This document shows positions 1-6,474 of a DNA stretch of 8,509 bases, in pieces (position 1 is the first letter of the stretch; every line of letters begins with the position of its first letter). Both the position numbers and the translations under genes were made by a program. The stretch is from NCBI GenBank assembly GCA_031273405.1, contig JAISRW010000082.1:1-8509 (forward strand), read 5' to 3'. This stretch comes from Treponema sp. GTDB taxonomy: Bacteria; Spirochaetota; Spirochaetia; Treponematales; Breznakiellaceae. The notes beneath the pieces were generated by a model that made no database searches, was not told the origin of the DNA, and worked only from the letters and a program-made list of their open reading frames with translations.

Positions 1-23
1 CTCTCTCTCTCTCTCTCTCTCTC
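1..23. repeat. (CT)n dinucleotide tract, about 11.5 units
   Basis: The window opens with an uninterrupted CT dinucleotide run that may continue beyond the left edge. It is followed directly by TATAAA at 25-30, which resembles a -10 box, so the tract would occupy the spacer and -35 position of any rightward promoter there. Such tracts change length by slippage; an effect on expression is inference only. Confidence 0.9.
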
Positions 24-37
24 ATATAAACTCACCG

Positions 38-238
38 TCATCTAAAAAAATTTACCCAAAACAGACCCCGGCGTCTGTTTCTCTCTTTATCCGGGCTATC
101 CCCCTCTCTATCCATACCCTTAAAGGCCCGAACCATGTCCAAAATGCCGGAAAGCGAAAACCGGTCAACATACTCCGCCCTCAGCGCGGAAACCTCCGTC
201 AAGGCGTTAGTCCCGCAAGGGATAATCATAAAGCGCAA
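38..238 (-). CDS. Possible small hypothetical protein (66 aa), doubtful
   Basis: This open frame starts at TTG (238) with GGAGG about 4 bases upstream, or at an ATG (229). It encodes a charged protein with one plausible amphipathic helix (around VDRFSLSGILDMVRAF) and a basic, aromatic C-terminus. I do not recognise a family. Codon choice looks acceptable for this genome, but an overlapping plus-strand frame beginning at 135 looks equally acceptable, so the coding strand cannot be decided here. There is no clear promoter. It would be transcribed divergently from the heptapeptide-repeat gene at 273. It could be a chance frame or a conserved non-coding leader. Confidence 0.25.
   Translation of the reverse strand: MRFMIIPCGTNALTEVSALRAEYVDRFSLSGILDMVRAFKGMDREGDSPDKERNRRRGLFWVNFFR
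59..80. other. Perfect 8-bp inverted repeat, terminator-like
   Basis: AAACAGAC at 59-66 and GTCTGTTT at 73-80 are perfect complements around the 6-base loop CCCGGC. On the plus strand a pyrimidine stretch (CTCTCTTTAT) follows; on the minus strand TTTTGGG and later a T7 run follow. It could end transcription entering from the left, but neither side has a textbook U-tract. Confidence 0.4.
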
Positions 239-272
239 GCCGCCTCCGGGAGGGGCGGCGGGGAGTTACCGT

Positions 273-589
273 ATGAAAACAACCTTTAATCCGCAGACGG
301 GGTTCATACCCCGGACAATCATCCGGACGCTCCGGACAACTATCCGGGCAACCCGGACAACTATCCGAACGGCCCGGACAAATGTCCGAATGGCCCGGAC
401 AACTATCCCGACGGCCCGGACAAATGTCCGAATGGCCCGGACAACTATCCCGACGGCCCGGACAACTATCCGCACACCGCGGACAAGTATCCCCATGGCC
501 CGGACAGGGACCTCCCTGAGCCGGATCCACTTCCCCGCGGCCCGGATTGCGATCCGCGATACCCGGATAAACCGCCGGACAAACCATAA
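273..589 (+). pseudogene. PDNYPxG heptapeptide-repeat protein, frameshifted
   Basis: ATG at 273 has GGGAG (261-265) at 7-base spacing and begins MKTTFNPQTGFIP. From about 311 the sequence is a 21-bp tandem repeat. Its most protein-like frame reads PDNHPDA, PDNYPGN, PDNYPNG, PDKCPNG, PDNYPDG and so on, degenerating toward the C-terminus and ending in TAA at 587-589. That stop sits just before the AAGGAG of the next gene, as expected for a true gene end. The repeat frame has no start codon of its own (stop at 287-289), while the ATG frame reads through as an arginine/threonine-rich sequence to 611, overlapping the next gene. One extra C in CCCC (309-312) would join start and repeat. I read this as one gene of about 105 residues broken by a 1-base loss, or a sequencing error. 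The product would be acidic, proline-rich and probably extended; its function is unknown. No signal peptide is visible. Confidence 0.5.
311..515 (+). repeat. 21-bp tandem repeat array (CCGGACAACTATCC...)
   Basis: About ten imperfect 21-bp units, each starting near CCGGACAA and encoding one heptapeptide, run through this stretch; looser units continue to about 586. Within it, the 42-bp unit at 371-412 is repeated exactly at 413-454, which points to recent slippage or unequal recombination. The period is a multiple of three and the units carry no stops, so several frames on both strands stay open. This explains the competing open frames seen here. Confidence 0.9.
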
Positions 590-600
590 AGGAGTATCCC

Positions 601-1216
601 ATGCACGGTGATTACATACCCCGGCCCGACGCGGAATTCAACAACTGGTTCAAGCACCTCTCCCAGTACGTAACCCAGAAAACTTCCGGCGCGACCCCCG
701 CGTGGACCCATATCCCCCCGGCGGAAGTAATCCTCCTCAACAATTCCTATGCCGGCTGGTACACGGCCTACGCCATGGTCCTCAAGCCCCACACCCCGGC
801 GGAGACCCTGGCCTGCCCAAAAGCCTTCGGCTATCCGGCTACACCGGATAGCAGGGCTCCACAACAAAAAGCCCCGGCGCCCGGAAATCCCGCCGCCTAC
901 CACCGTGCCGGAACTCATCGTCAGTACGGGGGTCCCCCGGCAACTCCTGGTGGCCTACCGGGATAAGGGCAGCGCCCGCCGGGGCAAACCCGCCGACGTC
1001 CACGGCATCGAGGTACGCTGGGCCTTCCTGGACAAGCCCCCCCTGGACATCAAAACGGAGTTCACCCAGTCCTCCTTTGACACCAAAAGCCCCCTCATCC
1101 TCAACTTCGAGGAATTTGACCGGGGCAAGCGCATCTACCTGGCCGGCCGCTGGGAGATCAGTCGCGAAGGGATCAAAGGCGAATTCGGGGATATCGTCTC
1201 GGCGGTCGTCCCGTAG
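601..1216 (+). pseudogene. Helical plus Ig-like hypothetical protein, frameshifted
   Basis: ATG at 601 has a strong AAAGGAG (588-594) at 6-base spacing. The first frame begins MHGDYIPRPDAEFNNWFKHL and continues through WTHIPPAEVILLNNSYAGWYTAY to LKPHTPAET, a mostly helical N-terminal region. That frame ends early at 966. From about 854 the next frame reads GLHNKKPRRPEIPPPTTVPEL and on through VAYRDKG and EVRWAF to a C-terminal end GEFGDIVSAVVP, stop at 1214-1216, which looks like an Ig/fibronectin-like beta domain. The span 601-1216 is 616 bases, not a multiple of three. The junction lies near 853-857. From memory, related spirochaete proteins have a longer helical linker after PAET, so about 20 residues may also be deleted here. 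That pattern favours real decay over a single sequencing error. Function is unknown. It probably shares a transcript with the repeat gene upstream, 11 bases away. Confidence 0.65.
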
Positions 1217-1228
1217 GGAAAGTGTTAC

Positions 1229-1240
1229 CCGCATATGCGG
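1229..1240. other. 12-bp perfect palindrome CCGCATATGCGG
   Basis: This palindrome lies 12 bases after the stop at 1216, and a T7 run follows at 1254-1260. The 13-base distance from stem to T run is too long for a standard intrinsic terminator, so it is at best a weak transcript end for the upstream pair. Confidence 0.35.
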
Positions 1241-1259
1241 TGAACATACATAATTTTTT

Positions 1260-1402
1260 TATATGAGGCAGTTCCAAAATGTCAGATTTTGGAACCGCAA
1301 CCTTAGATTTGGGAGAAAAAGCGGGCCGGACTTTAGTCCGATTAGACCGCTTTTTCCAAGAGCAGGGCCAAAACTAACCGAGTTTTGGAACCGGCTCATA
1401 TA
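1260..1402. repeat. 143-bp palindromic element with terminal inverted repeats
   Basis: The ends are imperfect inverted repeats of about 21 bases: TATATGAGGC at 1260 onward matches the complement of GGCTCATATA ending at 1402, and both continue into GTTCCAAAA-type sequence. Inside are a perfect 10-bp stem (GTTCCAAAAT 1271-1280 with ATTTTGGAAC 1286-1295, loop GTCAG), a CGGACT/AGTCCG palindrome (1327-1340) flanked by GCGG/CCGC, and an 8-bp stem (CCAAAACT 1368-1375 with AGTTTTGG 1381-1388). The outer pairing competes with the two local hairpins. It fills the gap between two convergent genes. It could be a miniature mobile element or a structured transcript end. Confidence 0.7.
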
Positions 1403-1451
1403 CCTTGGTTTATCCACAGTTCAATTCATGACCGCATACCGGCACCTAAGG

Positions 1452-2855
1452 TTATTCGGCGCCGTCTTCGGCACTCTCTGTCTTTGCCTGCCTGAGATCC
1501 TCAAGCTGGTCTTTGGTTTGCATGCTGATTGTACCGTCCACTTCGCCGCCTTTGAGGGTCAGTGTTCCGTCTTCTTCTATGACAACGGCGGCACCGGCTT
1601 TTCCCAAAGGTATATCCCCAGGAGCCGTGTTTTTTTCTTTTTCCCCTATCGGAAGATCGTTGTTATCAATGACGGTTCCCCCGGATACGGTAACGGCGCT
1701 GTTTACGGCAAAAGCGTTTCCGATTTCCGCGGCTCTGTTTTTTGTTACAAGCCCGTTTTCCATAATAAAAGAGCCGTCCTCTGCGGTGTTGACCGCGCCG
1801 CCGATTCCGCCGGTGAAATTATTCAGCAGCAATCCCCCTTTCATGGTGAAAACGCTATTCTTGCCGGATACATGAACGCCCCCTCCGCCCAAACGGGCGA
1901 TATTATCGCCGATGAGGCATCCGTCCCCGCAGGAAAAAGCGCCGCTGGTATATACGCCGCCACCCCAGCACATCGCGCCGTTTTTCGTGATGCTTCCACC
2001 TTCAAAGCTGAAGACGCCGCTCTCTTCGATAAACACGCCTCCCCCGGAACCGGCGGCTCTGTCTTCTTCTTGAACCGTTATGGCGCGGTTTTCGAGAATC
2101 TTGCCCTCTGTCATGGTGAAGCGGGCCCGCCGGCTGACAAAGACACCGCCGCCCTGTCCGCTGGGCATGGCCTCCCTTCCGCCGGCCTTGTTTTCTTCGA
2201 TGACGCCGCCTGACATTATGAATTCTGAATCTATCCCCGCAAAGACGCCGCCCCCCGAAATAAAGGCCGTGTTACCTGAAATAATGCCTGAGCGCATGGT
2301 AAATTTGCCGCCTTTGTCGGGGAATACGCCGCCGCCGTGCATTTTGGTTTTGTTCCCCCTAATCAAACCGCCTTCCATGATGAATTCGCTGTCCTTGCCT
2401 ATATATACGCCGCCGCCCATGCCAACGCCGCTGTCGTTGCCGGATATTTCGCCGCCTGTCATGACCAGGGTTCCCCCTTCAACGGCGACGCCGGATCCGC
2501 CGACGCTCTGGGCGCCTCCACGGATGATGACATAGTCCCCGATGGAGAGGGTATTGCCGTCGGCGATATAAATGACCCGCTTGTTCAGCCCCTTCGCGTT
2601 GAGTATCCCCGGCTTCTTGGGGCTCCTGGATTGCAGGACAATACGCGGCAACTCTCTTCCCGTAATATCGATCATCGCGTTCCGGGCCGCGGGCTCGGTA
2701 AGGGAACCTGAAATGATGAAATAGGCTGTTTCATAGGACTTCCGCCGGACCCGGTCCAGCGCCGCCGCCACGCTCCAGAGGGGTTTTTCAAAAGTCCCCT
2801 CATTGGAATCGTCCCCACCGTCATATATATAGAGGGTAATTTCCGTCTCGCTCAT
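1452..2855 (-). CDS. Right-handed beta-helix repeat protein
   Basis: This 467-residue protein consists mostly of a right-handed parallel beta-helix. The N-terminus (MSETEITLYIYDGGDDSNEG...P) resembles the entry segment of pectate-lyase-like folds. Residues about 110-400 hold roughly ten coils of the type GGGVYIGKDSEFIMEGGLIRGN, with glycine-rich turns and alternating hydrophobic positions. A charged, helix-like tail (QTKDQLEDLRQAKTESAEDGAE) ends it. Such proteins are usually surface or secreted adhesins or carbohydrate-active proteins, but no signal peptide, membrane anchor or recognisable catalytic residues are visible. I chose ATG at 2855 because conserved-looking sequence begins there; ATG 2870 and TTG 2885 are in frame, and none of the three has a Shine-Dalgarno sequence. 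TATAAT (2867-2862, minus) lies 6 bases before the chosen ATG, which would suit a leaderless transcript. It is convergent with the broken genes at 273-1216. The fold is clear; the function is unknown. Confidence 0.85.
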   Translation of the reverse strand: MSETEITLYIYDGGDDSNEGTFEKPLWSVAAALDRVRRKSYETAYFIISGSLTEPAARNAMIDITGRELPRIVLQSRSPKKPGILNAKGLNKRVIYIADGNTLSIGDYVIIRGGAQSVGGSGVAVEGGTLVMTGGEISGNDSGVGMGGGVYIGKDSEFIMEGGLIRGNKTKMHGGGVFPDKGGKFTMRSGIISGNTAFISGGGVFAGIDSEFIMSGGVIEENKAGGREAMPSGQGGGVFVSRRARFTMTEGKILENRAITVQEEDRAAGSGGGVFIEESGVFSFEGGSITKNGAMCWGGGVYTSGAFSCGDGCLIGDNIARLGGGGVHVSGKNSVFTMKGGLLLNNFTGGIGGAVNTAEDGSFIMENGLVTKNRAAEIGNAFAVNSAVTVSGGTVIDNNDLPIGEKEKNTAPGDIPLGKAGAAVVIEEDGTLTLKGGEVDGTISMQTKDQLEDLRQAKTESAEDGAE

Positions 2856-2861
2856 GGTTGT

Positions 2862-2867
2862 ATTATA
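2862..2867 (-). promoter_or_regulatory. TATAAT -10-like box before beta-helix gene
   Basis: A perfect TATAAT on the minus strand ends 6 bases before ATG 2855. With usual spacing, transcription would start at or next to that ATG, giving a leaderless mRNA. No convincing -35 lies 16-18 bases upstream (GGTTTT region), so this is tentative. The repeat at 2891-3048 ends 24 bases upstream. Confidence 0.35.
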
Positions 2868-2890
2868 CATCAGGATACAGACCAAAAACC

Positions 2891-3048
2891 AGCAGCCTGT
2901 TATATTTGTAAGTTTTCATGGCTTTGTTGGCTAAAAACCACGGAAACTACGATTAATGGGTATACGAAGTTTGTAAGGTAAATCGAACCGTAGCTTCGCC
3001 GCCGCCTGATAGCGGTTTTTGAGGTTTTATGCACCACGTGCAACAAAC
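2891..3048 (-). repeat. Structured interspersed repeat, copy A
   Basis: Read on the minus strand, this runs from GTTTGTTGCACGTGGTGCAT (3048) to AACAGGCTGCT (2891). It aligns along its length with the plus strand at 8252-8416. A 23-base core (minus, centred near 2978, containing TTCGATTTACCTTACAAACT) is identical in both copies, as are the last 11 bases. It contains a 5-bp hairpin TGCAC-GTG-GTGCA (3042-3030), a CCGC/GCGG stem, an imperfect CGAAGC/GGTTCG stem, and a degenerate stem around GTGGTTTTTAGCC / AAAGCCATGAAAAC. It fills most of the 231 bp between the beta-helix gene and the EcfT-like gene. No open frame or transposase is evident. Confidence 0.75.
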
Positions 3049-3116
3049 CGAAGGTTCGCGGGCACATCGAACCATCGAAGCGAAGGTTAAACCCTTGGTC
3101 ACGAATAAGACAGGTT

Positions 3117-3770
3117 TTAGCCCCGAAAGAAGAGCCGGGGAAGCCAGGCTAAGGCAACCGCGGCGGCGAGGATGAGAAATTCCGGAAAGAACATACGTTT
3201 TGCCCCTTCCGCCCTGCCCCGGTCAGCCGCCGGATCGTCCCCTCCGGCGTCCGGGGCGCTCAGTTCCAGCATCATCTCGTCGATACCGGCGATCAGGTTT
3301 TTTGCGCTGATGGTGTTTTTCCTTTCCGTTAGCAGCCCAAGGATACGAAAGGATTCGCCCATTAATTCTCCGAAGCCGCCGGGGAGGCGCAGATCCTGTC
3401 TGATGGTCAGCCTGGACAGCATGAAAAGCCCCTCCAGGGTTATTCCCCGGATCAGGCCTGTCCGCAGGGCGCCGGAGCTAATCCTGAACAGGCCAAGGGA
3501 AAAAAGAACCTCTCCGTAGGGGAAGAGGAGATTGAAAAAAACAATACCCAGAATGACCAAAAGGGCCGCCAAGGGATTGGCCTTTTTTCCTGCCAGCAGG
3601 ACAAGGCCCCAGAACAGCAGAAACTGGATTGCCCTCCCCTGGAGGCTGGGGTTAAACAGCAGGGCCGGCGCGGCGCAGAGGCCCGCCGCGAAAAGGGCGC
3701 CGCCTGAGAAATGCCCCTCGTACCACCCCCGGCGGAGGCCGCGGAAATTCTCCCGGCCGGCGCTTTTCAC
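3117..3770 (-). CDS. EcfT/CbiQ-like membrane protein
   Basis: This 217-residue integral membrane protein has hydrophobic segments at about residues 22-40, 47-62, 66-88 and a C-terminal one at 194-211. Between them is an amphipathic region (ALRTGLIRGITLEGLFMLSRLTI...GGFGELMGESFRIL). That layout resembles the transmembrane T component of energy-coupling factor transporters, which links a substrate-binding S component to ATPases. The Ala-Arg-Gly coupling motifs expected of a full EcfT are not obvious, and an acidic linker (SAPDAGGDDPAADRGR) precedes the last segment. The start is GTG at 3770: it overlaps the upstream TGA as GTGA and has GGAGG 5 bases before it, indicating translational coupling; the upstream GTG at 3794 is less convincing. 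It is the last gene of a three-gene cluster. No ATPase gene is in the window. The membrane nature is sure; the EcfT label is moderate. Confidence 0.6.
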   Translation of the reverse strand: MKSAGRENFRGLRRGWYEGHFSGGALFAAGLCAAPALLFNPSLQGRAIQFLLFWGLVLLAGKKANPLAALLVILGIVFFNLLFPYGEVLFSLGLFRISSGALRTGLIRGITLEGLFMLSRLTIRQDLRLPGGFGELMGESFRILGLLTERKNTISAKNLIAGIDEMMLELSAPDAGGDDPAADRGRAEGAKRMFFPEFLILAAAVALAWLPRLFFRG

Positions 3771-4282
3771 GCTTTCCTCCGTTCCCCGTACCACCGGGAC
3801 CGAGCGCAGAAACGCTCGCAGAAGATCCCCAGGGCCGCGCCGGTGATTAGCCCCGCGGCGAGGATGGGCGGGGCGGCGTAGCTGACGGCGGGGCCGAAAA
3901 CGAAGAGGCGGGCCAAAAAAAGCTGGACCGTATTGGACAGGAGTGCCCCGAAAACACTGAGGCCGGTAAAGCCTATCAGGGTTCTCCCCAGGAGCCGGCG
4001 GAGAAAATACATAGACAGGGCGGAAGCCCCTGTTCCCGCCAGGGAAAAAAGAAAGACATAGGAAAAGAGGCTCCCCGTGATGAGGGCTTGGCCCAATATT
4101 TTTATGCCTCCCAGGACAAGAAAATGGCGAAAGGGCAAAATATCCAGGCCCAGGATGAGGGGGAGGTTGGCGATCCCAAGGCGCACAAAGGGCAGCGGCT
4201 TGGGGATCATATATTCGACAGTGGAGAGAAACATGCAGAACGCCCCGAGGAGGGCGATGGTCTTCCGGTAATTGCCGCGCAT
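3767..4282 (-). CDS. Gx transporter family protein (annotated heptaprenyl diphosphate synthase component I)
   Basis: This 171-residue membrane protein has about five hydrophobic segments. The N-terminal signature ALLGAFCMFLSTVEYMIPKPLPFVRLGIANLPLI (residues 10-43), with E23, the IPKPLP stretch and RLGIAN, is typical of Pfam Hpre_diP_synt_I. Despite that name, the family belongs with ECF-type S-component-like Gx transporters and has no prenyl-synthase catalytic motif here. The substrate is unknown. I prefer ATG 4282, where the family signature begins, 10 bases after the upstream stop and with a GGGGCGG sequence before it. ATG 4327 is in frame with a strong GGGAGG, but it would add MKTEPLTPPLGRGGT and overlap the upstream gene by 35 bases. 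Its 3' end overlaps the EcfT-like start by 4 bases. The pairing of an S-like with a T-like protein suggests one membrane complex, which is inference. Confidence 0.8.
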   Translation of the reverse strand: MRGNYRKTIALLGAFCMFLSTVEYMIPKPLPFVRLGIANLPLILGLDILPFRHFLVLGGIKILGQALITGSLFSYVFLFSLAGTGASALSMYFLRRLLGRTLIGFTGLSVFGALLSNTVQLFLARLFVFGPAVSYAAPPILAAGLITGAALGIFCERFCARSRWYGERRKA

Positions 4283-4292
4283 GGTTCCGCCC

Positions 4293-4676
4293 CTACCAAG
4301 CGGCGGCGTCAATGGTTCCGTTTTCATCCTCCCTCCCTTCTATAAAAAGAAATACCCTGTTCGGCAAACAGGCCGTCCAGTTCCCGGGGCGGCGTATATG
4401 CCCGGCGGCTACGCAGGTTTGGTTAACGCAGGGGGAAGAAAGAAAGCGGGCCCGGCCGCCCCCGAGCTCAACCACGGTCTCTCCCAGAGGCCCCGGCACG
4501 GCGATCCTTTCCTCCGCCTTAAGGGGGAATACCCAGGTCCTGCCGGAACCCCGGACAATCACCCTGGCCCCGGTTTTGGCGCCTGAGTATACCGCAAGCC
4601 CGGAATACAGGGTCAGGGCCAGCGAAAGGGCCAAAACAGCAAAATCCAGAGGTTTTAACGGAGCTTTGTTTTTCAT
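4293..4676 (-). CDS. NusG domain II-containing protein
   Basis: This 127-residue protein has one N-terminal transmembrane or signal-anchor segment (residues 12-30), then a small beta-rich domain. The segment FLSSPCVNQTCVAAGHIRRP (78-97), followed by NWTACLPNRVFLFIEG (99-114), is the hallmark of the NusG_II family (DUF1312): C83 and C88 spaced C-x4-C, a third Cys at 103 before LP, and a hydrophobic strand ending in G. The domain probably faces the periplasm; its biochemical role is not established, though family members often lie beside Gx-transporter genes and redox or flavin-related genes. AGAAGG lies 3 bases before ATG 4676, a short spacing. It is the first gene of a tight trio with the Gx-transporter and EcfT-like genes. 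It is unrelated in role to the transcription factor NusG proper. Confidence 0.85.
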   Translation of the reverse strand: MKNKAPLKPLDFAVLALSLALTLYSGLAVYSGAKTGARVIVRGSGRTWVFPLKAEERIAVPGPLGETVVELGGGRARFLSSPCVNQTCVAAGHIRRPGNWTACLPNRVFLFIEGREDENGTIDAAAW

Positions 4677-4740
4677 AGGCCTTCTGGTAAGCAGTCAGTA
4701 TTGTATATTTCAGAAGAGAATTTAACCCCGGACCACACCT

Positions 4741-4900
4741 CGAACCTTTGGTTCGCCGTCGAAGAAGAGAAAACAACGAAACCAGTTCATCCCGTAACTA
4801 TTCAGTCATTCCGCCGATTGCGCCACGGTAGTGGCGGCGCTATCCCCCCGCAGGCGGCTGAATCGTTCTCTCTTCTCCTCCTCTGCTTCGACTTCGCGGT
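4741..4900. repeat. Large imperfect foldback between tctA and NusG-II gene
   Basis: At the edge is CGAACC-TTT-GGTTCG (4741-4755), a perfect 6-bp hairpin. Inside, GTCGAAGAAGAGAAAACAACGA (from 4759) is loosely complementary to the TCGTTCTCTCTTCT...CTTCGAC stretch (4863-4891), ATTCAG (4800-4805) pairs with CTGAAT (4858-4863), and the apex is CGCCAC-GGTA-GTGGCG (4821-4836). The whole 287-bp gap 4677-4963 holds no convincing gene. It could separate expression of tctA from the downstream trio, or be another intergenic repeat family. Confidence 0.55.
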
Positions 4901-4963
4901 TAAAATTCCTTACCGGATCATTTAGTGTAAACAGGCTGATTACCTGAAACGAAGCAAGGCCGT

Positions 4964-6463
4964 TTAAGCGTCCTGGGCGGCGTTCAGGCGCTTATTGATT
5001 TTCCGTTGGTTTATCACCGACGTAACCAGAGAACCCGCCGCGAGAAGGATAAAGATAACACAGATAGGCTTGGTAAAAATCTTCCAGAACCGGCCGTCGT
5101 CTATCTGCATAAACCTGCGGAGGTTGCTTTCGCTCATGGGCCCCAGTATAAGAGCCAGAAGTATCGGGCTCAGGGGAAATTCGTATTTCTGCAAAAGGTA
5201 ACCAACGCCGCCCATGGCCAGGGCAAAAAATACGTCAAACATGTTCCGGTTGATCGCGTAGGAGCCGACCAGGGAAAGCACCAGGATAGCGGGGATAAGC
5301 AGCTTGCGCTCCAGGGAAATAACCCTGGCAAATATCTTGACTCCCCCCATGCCGACAACCAGCATGGCAATATTGGCGACTATCATGGACGCGAAAACAG
5401 CGTACACAATATCCAGATGTTCGACGTACATCATGGGACCGGGCTGGAACCCCTGCATGATAAAAGCGCCTACCAGCACCGCCGTATTCGAATCCCCCGG
5501 AACCCCCAGGGAAAGCATGGGGATCATTGCTCCGCCGGTACAGCCGTTATTGGCGGATTCCGCGGCGGCGACGCCTTCAGGAATCCCGGTGCCGAATTTC
5601 TCCGGGTGTTTGCTCGTCCTTTTCGCTTCCGAATAAGAGACAAAGGCGGCGATATCGCCCCCCGCGCCGGGAACGGCGCCGATAAAGGTGCCGATAAGCC
5701 CGCCTGTAACCATGGACCGGGCGATCGTTTTGATGTCGGTCCAGGAAGGAAGAACGCCGCTGATTTTCGCGGTCACCTTCGTGCTTTTCAGAATATTTTC
5801 AATATTCCCATATACCTCGGAAAGGGCAAATAAGCCGATAAGCCCGGGAATAAAAGGAATCCCTTCGTAAAAACCTTCCAGCCTGGTAAAGCGCAGATAC
5901 GCCGAAGTTTTGTCCATCCCTACCGTAGCGATAAGGAGTCCGAAAAAGGCGCTCATGAGCCCCTTGGTAAGGCTCTTGCCGGATATCGAAATAATAACCG
6001 AAAGACCGAAAACCGCCAGGGTAAAAAATTCCGCCGGACCGAATCTGAGCGCCATGCGGGAAATAAAAGGGCTTAAAAAAGTCATGACCAGCGCGCCGAT
6101 CATACCGCCCGCAAAGGACGCGAAAAGAGCGATGGAAAGGGCCCTGCCGGCTTCGCCCTTTTGCCCCATGGGATACCCGTCCAAAACCGTCGCGGCGGCG
6201 GCGGGGGTTCCGGGGGTCTTTATCAGGATCGCCGCGATGGAACCCCCGTACATGGCGCCGCAGAAAATCCCCAGGAGCGTCCCGATAGAAGGAATTATCG
6301 ACATCCCGTAGGTGAAGGGTATGAGCAGGGCAATTCCCATAGTGGAAGTGAGTCCGGGAATAGAACCGATTAGAACACCGCCGACAGCTCCCAAAAAAAC
6401 AAACAAAATATTTGAAGGGGCAAAAACCGGGCTGATGCTGGCAAGAATAAATCCAAAATCCAT
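4964..6463 (-). CDS. tctA: Tripartite tricarboxylate transporter, TctA large membrane subunit
   Basis: This 499-residue protein is about the usual length for TctA (PF01970), the large membrane subunit of the tripartite tricarboxylate transporter. It takes organic acids delivered by the TctC-type binding protein and moves them in with cation coupling. The family's repeated signatures are all visible: GGVLIGSIPGLTSTMGIALL (28-47), KTPGTPAAAATVLDGYPM (82-99), FIGAVPGAGGDIAAFVSYSE (260-279), and EGVAAAESANNGCTGGAMIP (296-315) continuing to LSLGVPGDSNTAVL. Many hydrophobic segments span the whole length. ATG 6463 lies 11 bases after the tctB stop. Its ribosome site is unusual: a G7 run (6472-6466) in AGGGGGGG, 2 bases from the ATG. 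It is the last gene of the tct operon. Substrate specificity (citrate, other tri- or dicarboxylate) cannot be read from the sequence. Confidence 0.95.
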   Translation of the reverse strand: MDFGFILASISPVFAPSNILFVFLGAVGGVLIGSIPGLTSTMGIALLIPFTYGMSIIPSIGTLLGIFCGAMYGGSIAAILIKTPGTPAAAATVLDGYPMGQKGEAGRALSIALFASFAGGMIGALVMTFLSPFISRMALRFGPAEFFTLAVFGLSVIISISGKSLTKGLMSAFFGLLIATVGMDKTSAYLRFTRLEGFYEGIPFIPGLIGLFALSEVYGNIENILKSTKVTAKISGVLPSWTDIKTIARSMVTGGLIGTFIGAVPGAGGDIAAFVSYSEAKRTSKHPEKFGTGIPEGVAAAESANNGCTGGAMIPMLSLGVPGDSNTAVLVGAFIMQGFQPGPMMYVEHLDIVYAVFASMIVANIAMLVVGMGGVKIFARVISLERKLLIPAILVLSLVGSYAINRNMFDVFFALAMGGVGYLLQKYEFPLSPILLALILGPMSESNLRRFMQIDDGRFWKIFTKPICVIFILLAAGSLVTSVINQRKINKRLNAAQDA

Positions 6464-6474
6464 AACCCCCCCTG

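Noticed and set aside
305..316. Programmed -1 frameshift in the heptapeptide gene
   Set aside because: The local sequence ATACCCCGG does not match a canonical X XXY YYZ slippery heptamer and no stimulatory structure is obvious; an indel in the C run is simpler.
266..602. Minus-strand open frames rich in CPGHSD or VRAVRIV repeats
   Set aside because: They are antisense readings of the 21-bp repeat, which has no stops in several frames. The plus-strand PDNYPxG frame ends neatly at a ribosome site and has better codon use.
1263..2213. Plus-strand 316-codon open frame
   Set aside because: It lies opposite the beta-helix gene and through the palindromic element, with no ribosome site and no family-like sequence.
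4701..4925. Plus-strand 74-codon frame in the tctA to NusG-II gap
   Set aside because: It runs through the foldback arms, has no ribosome site and no recognisable domain.
5006..5833. Plus-strand 275-codon open frame
   Set aside because: It is the antisense shadow of tctA, whose family motifs are unmistakable.
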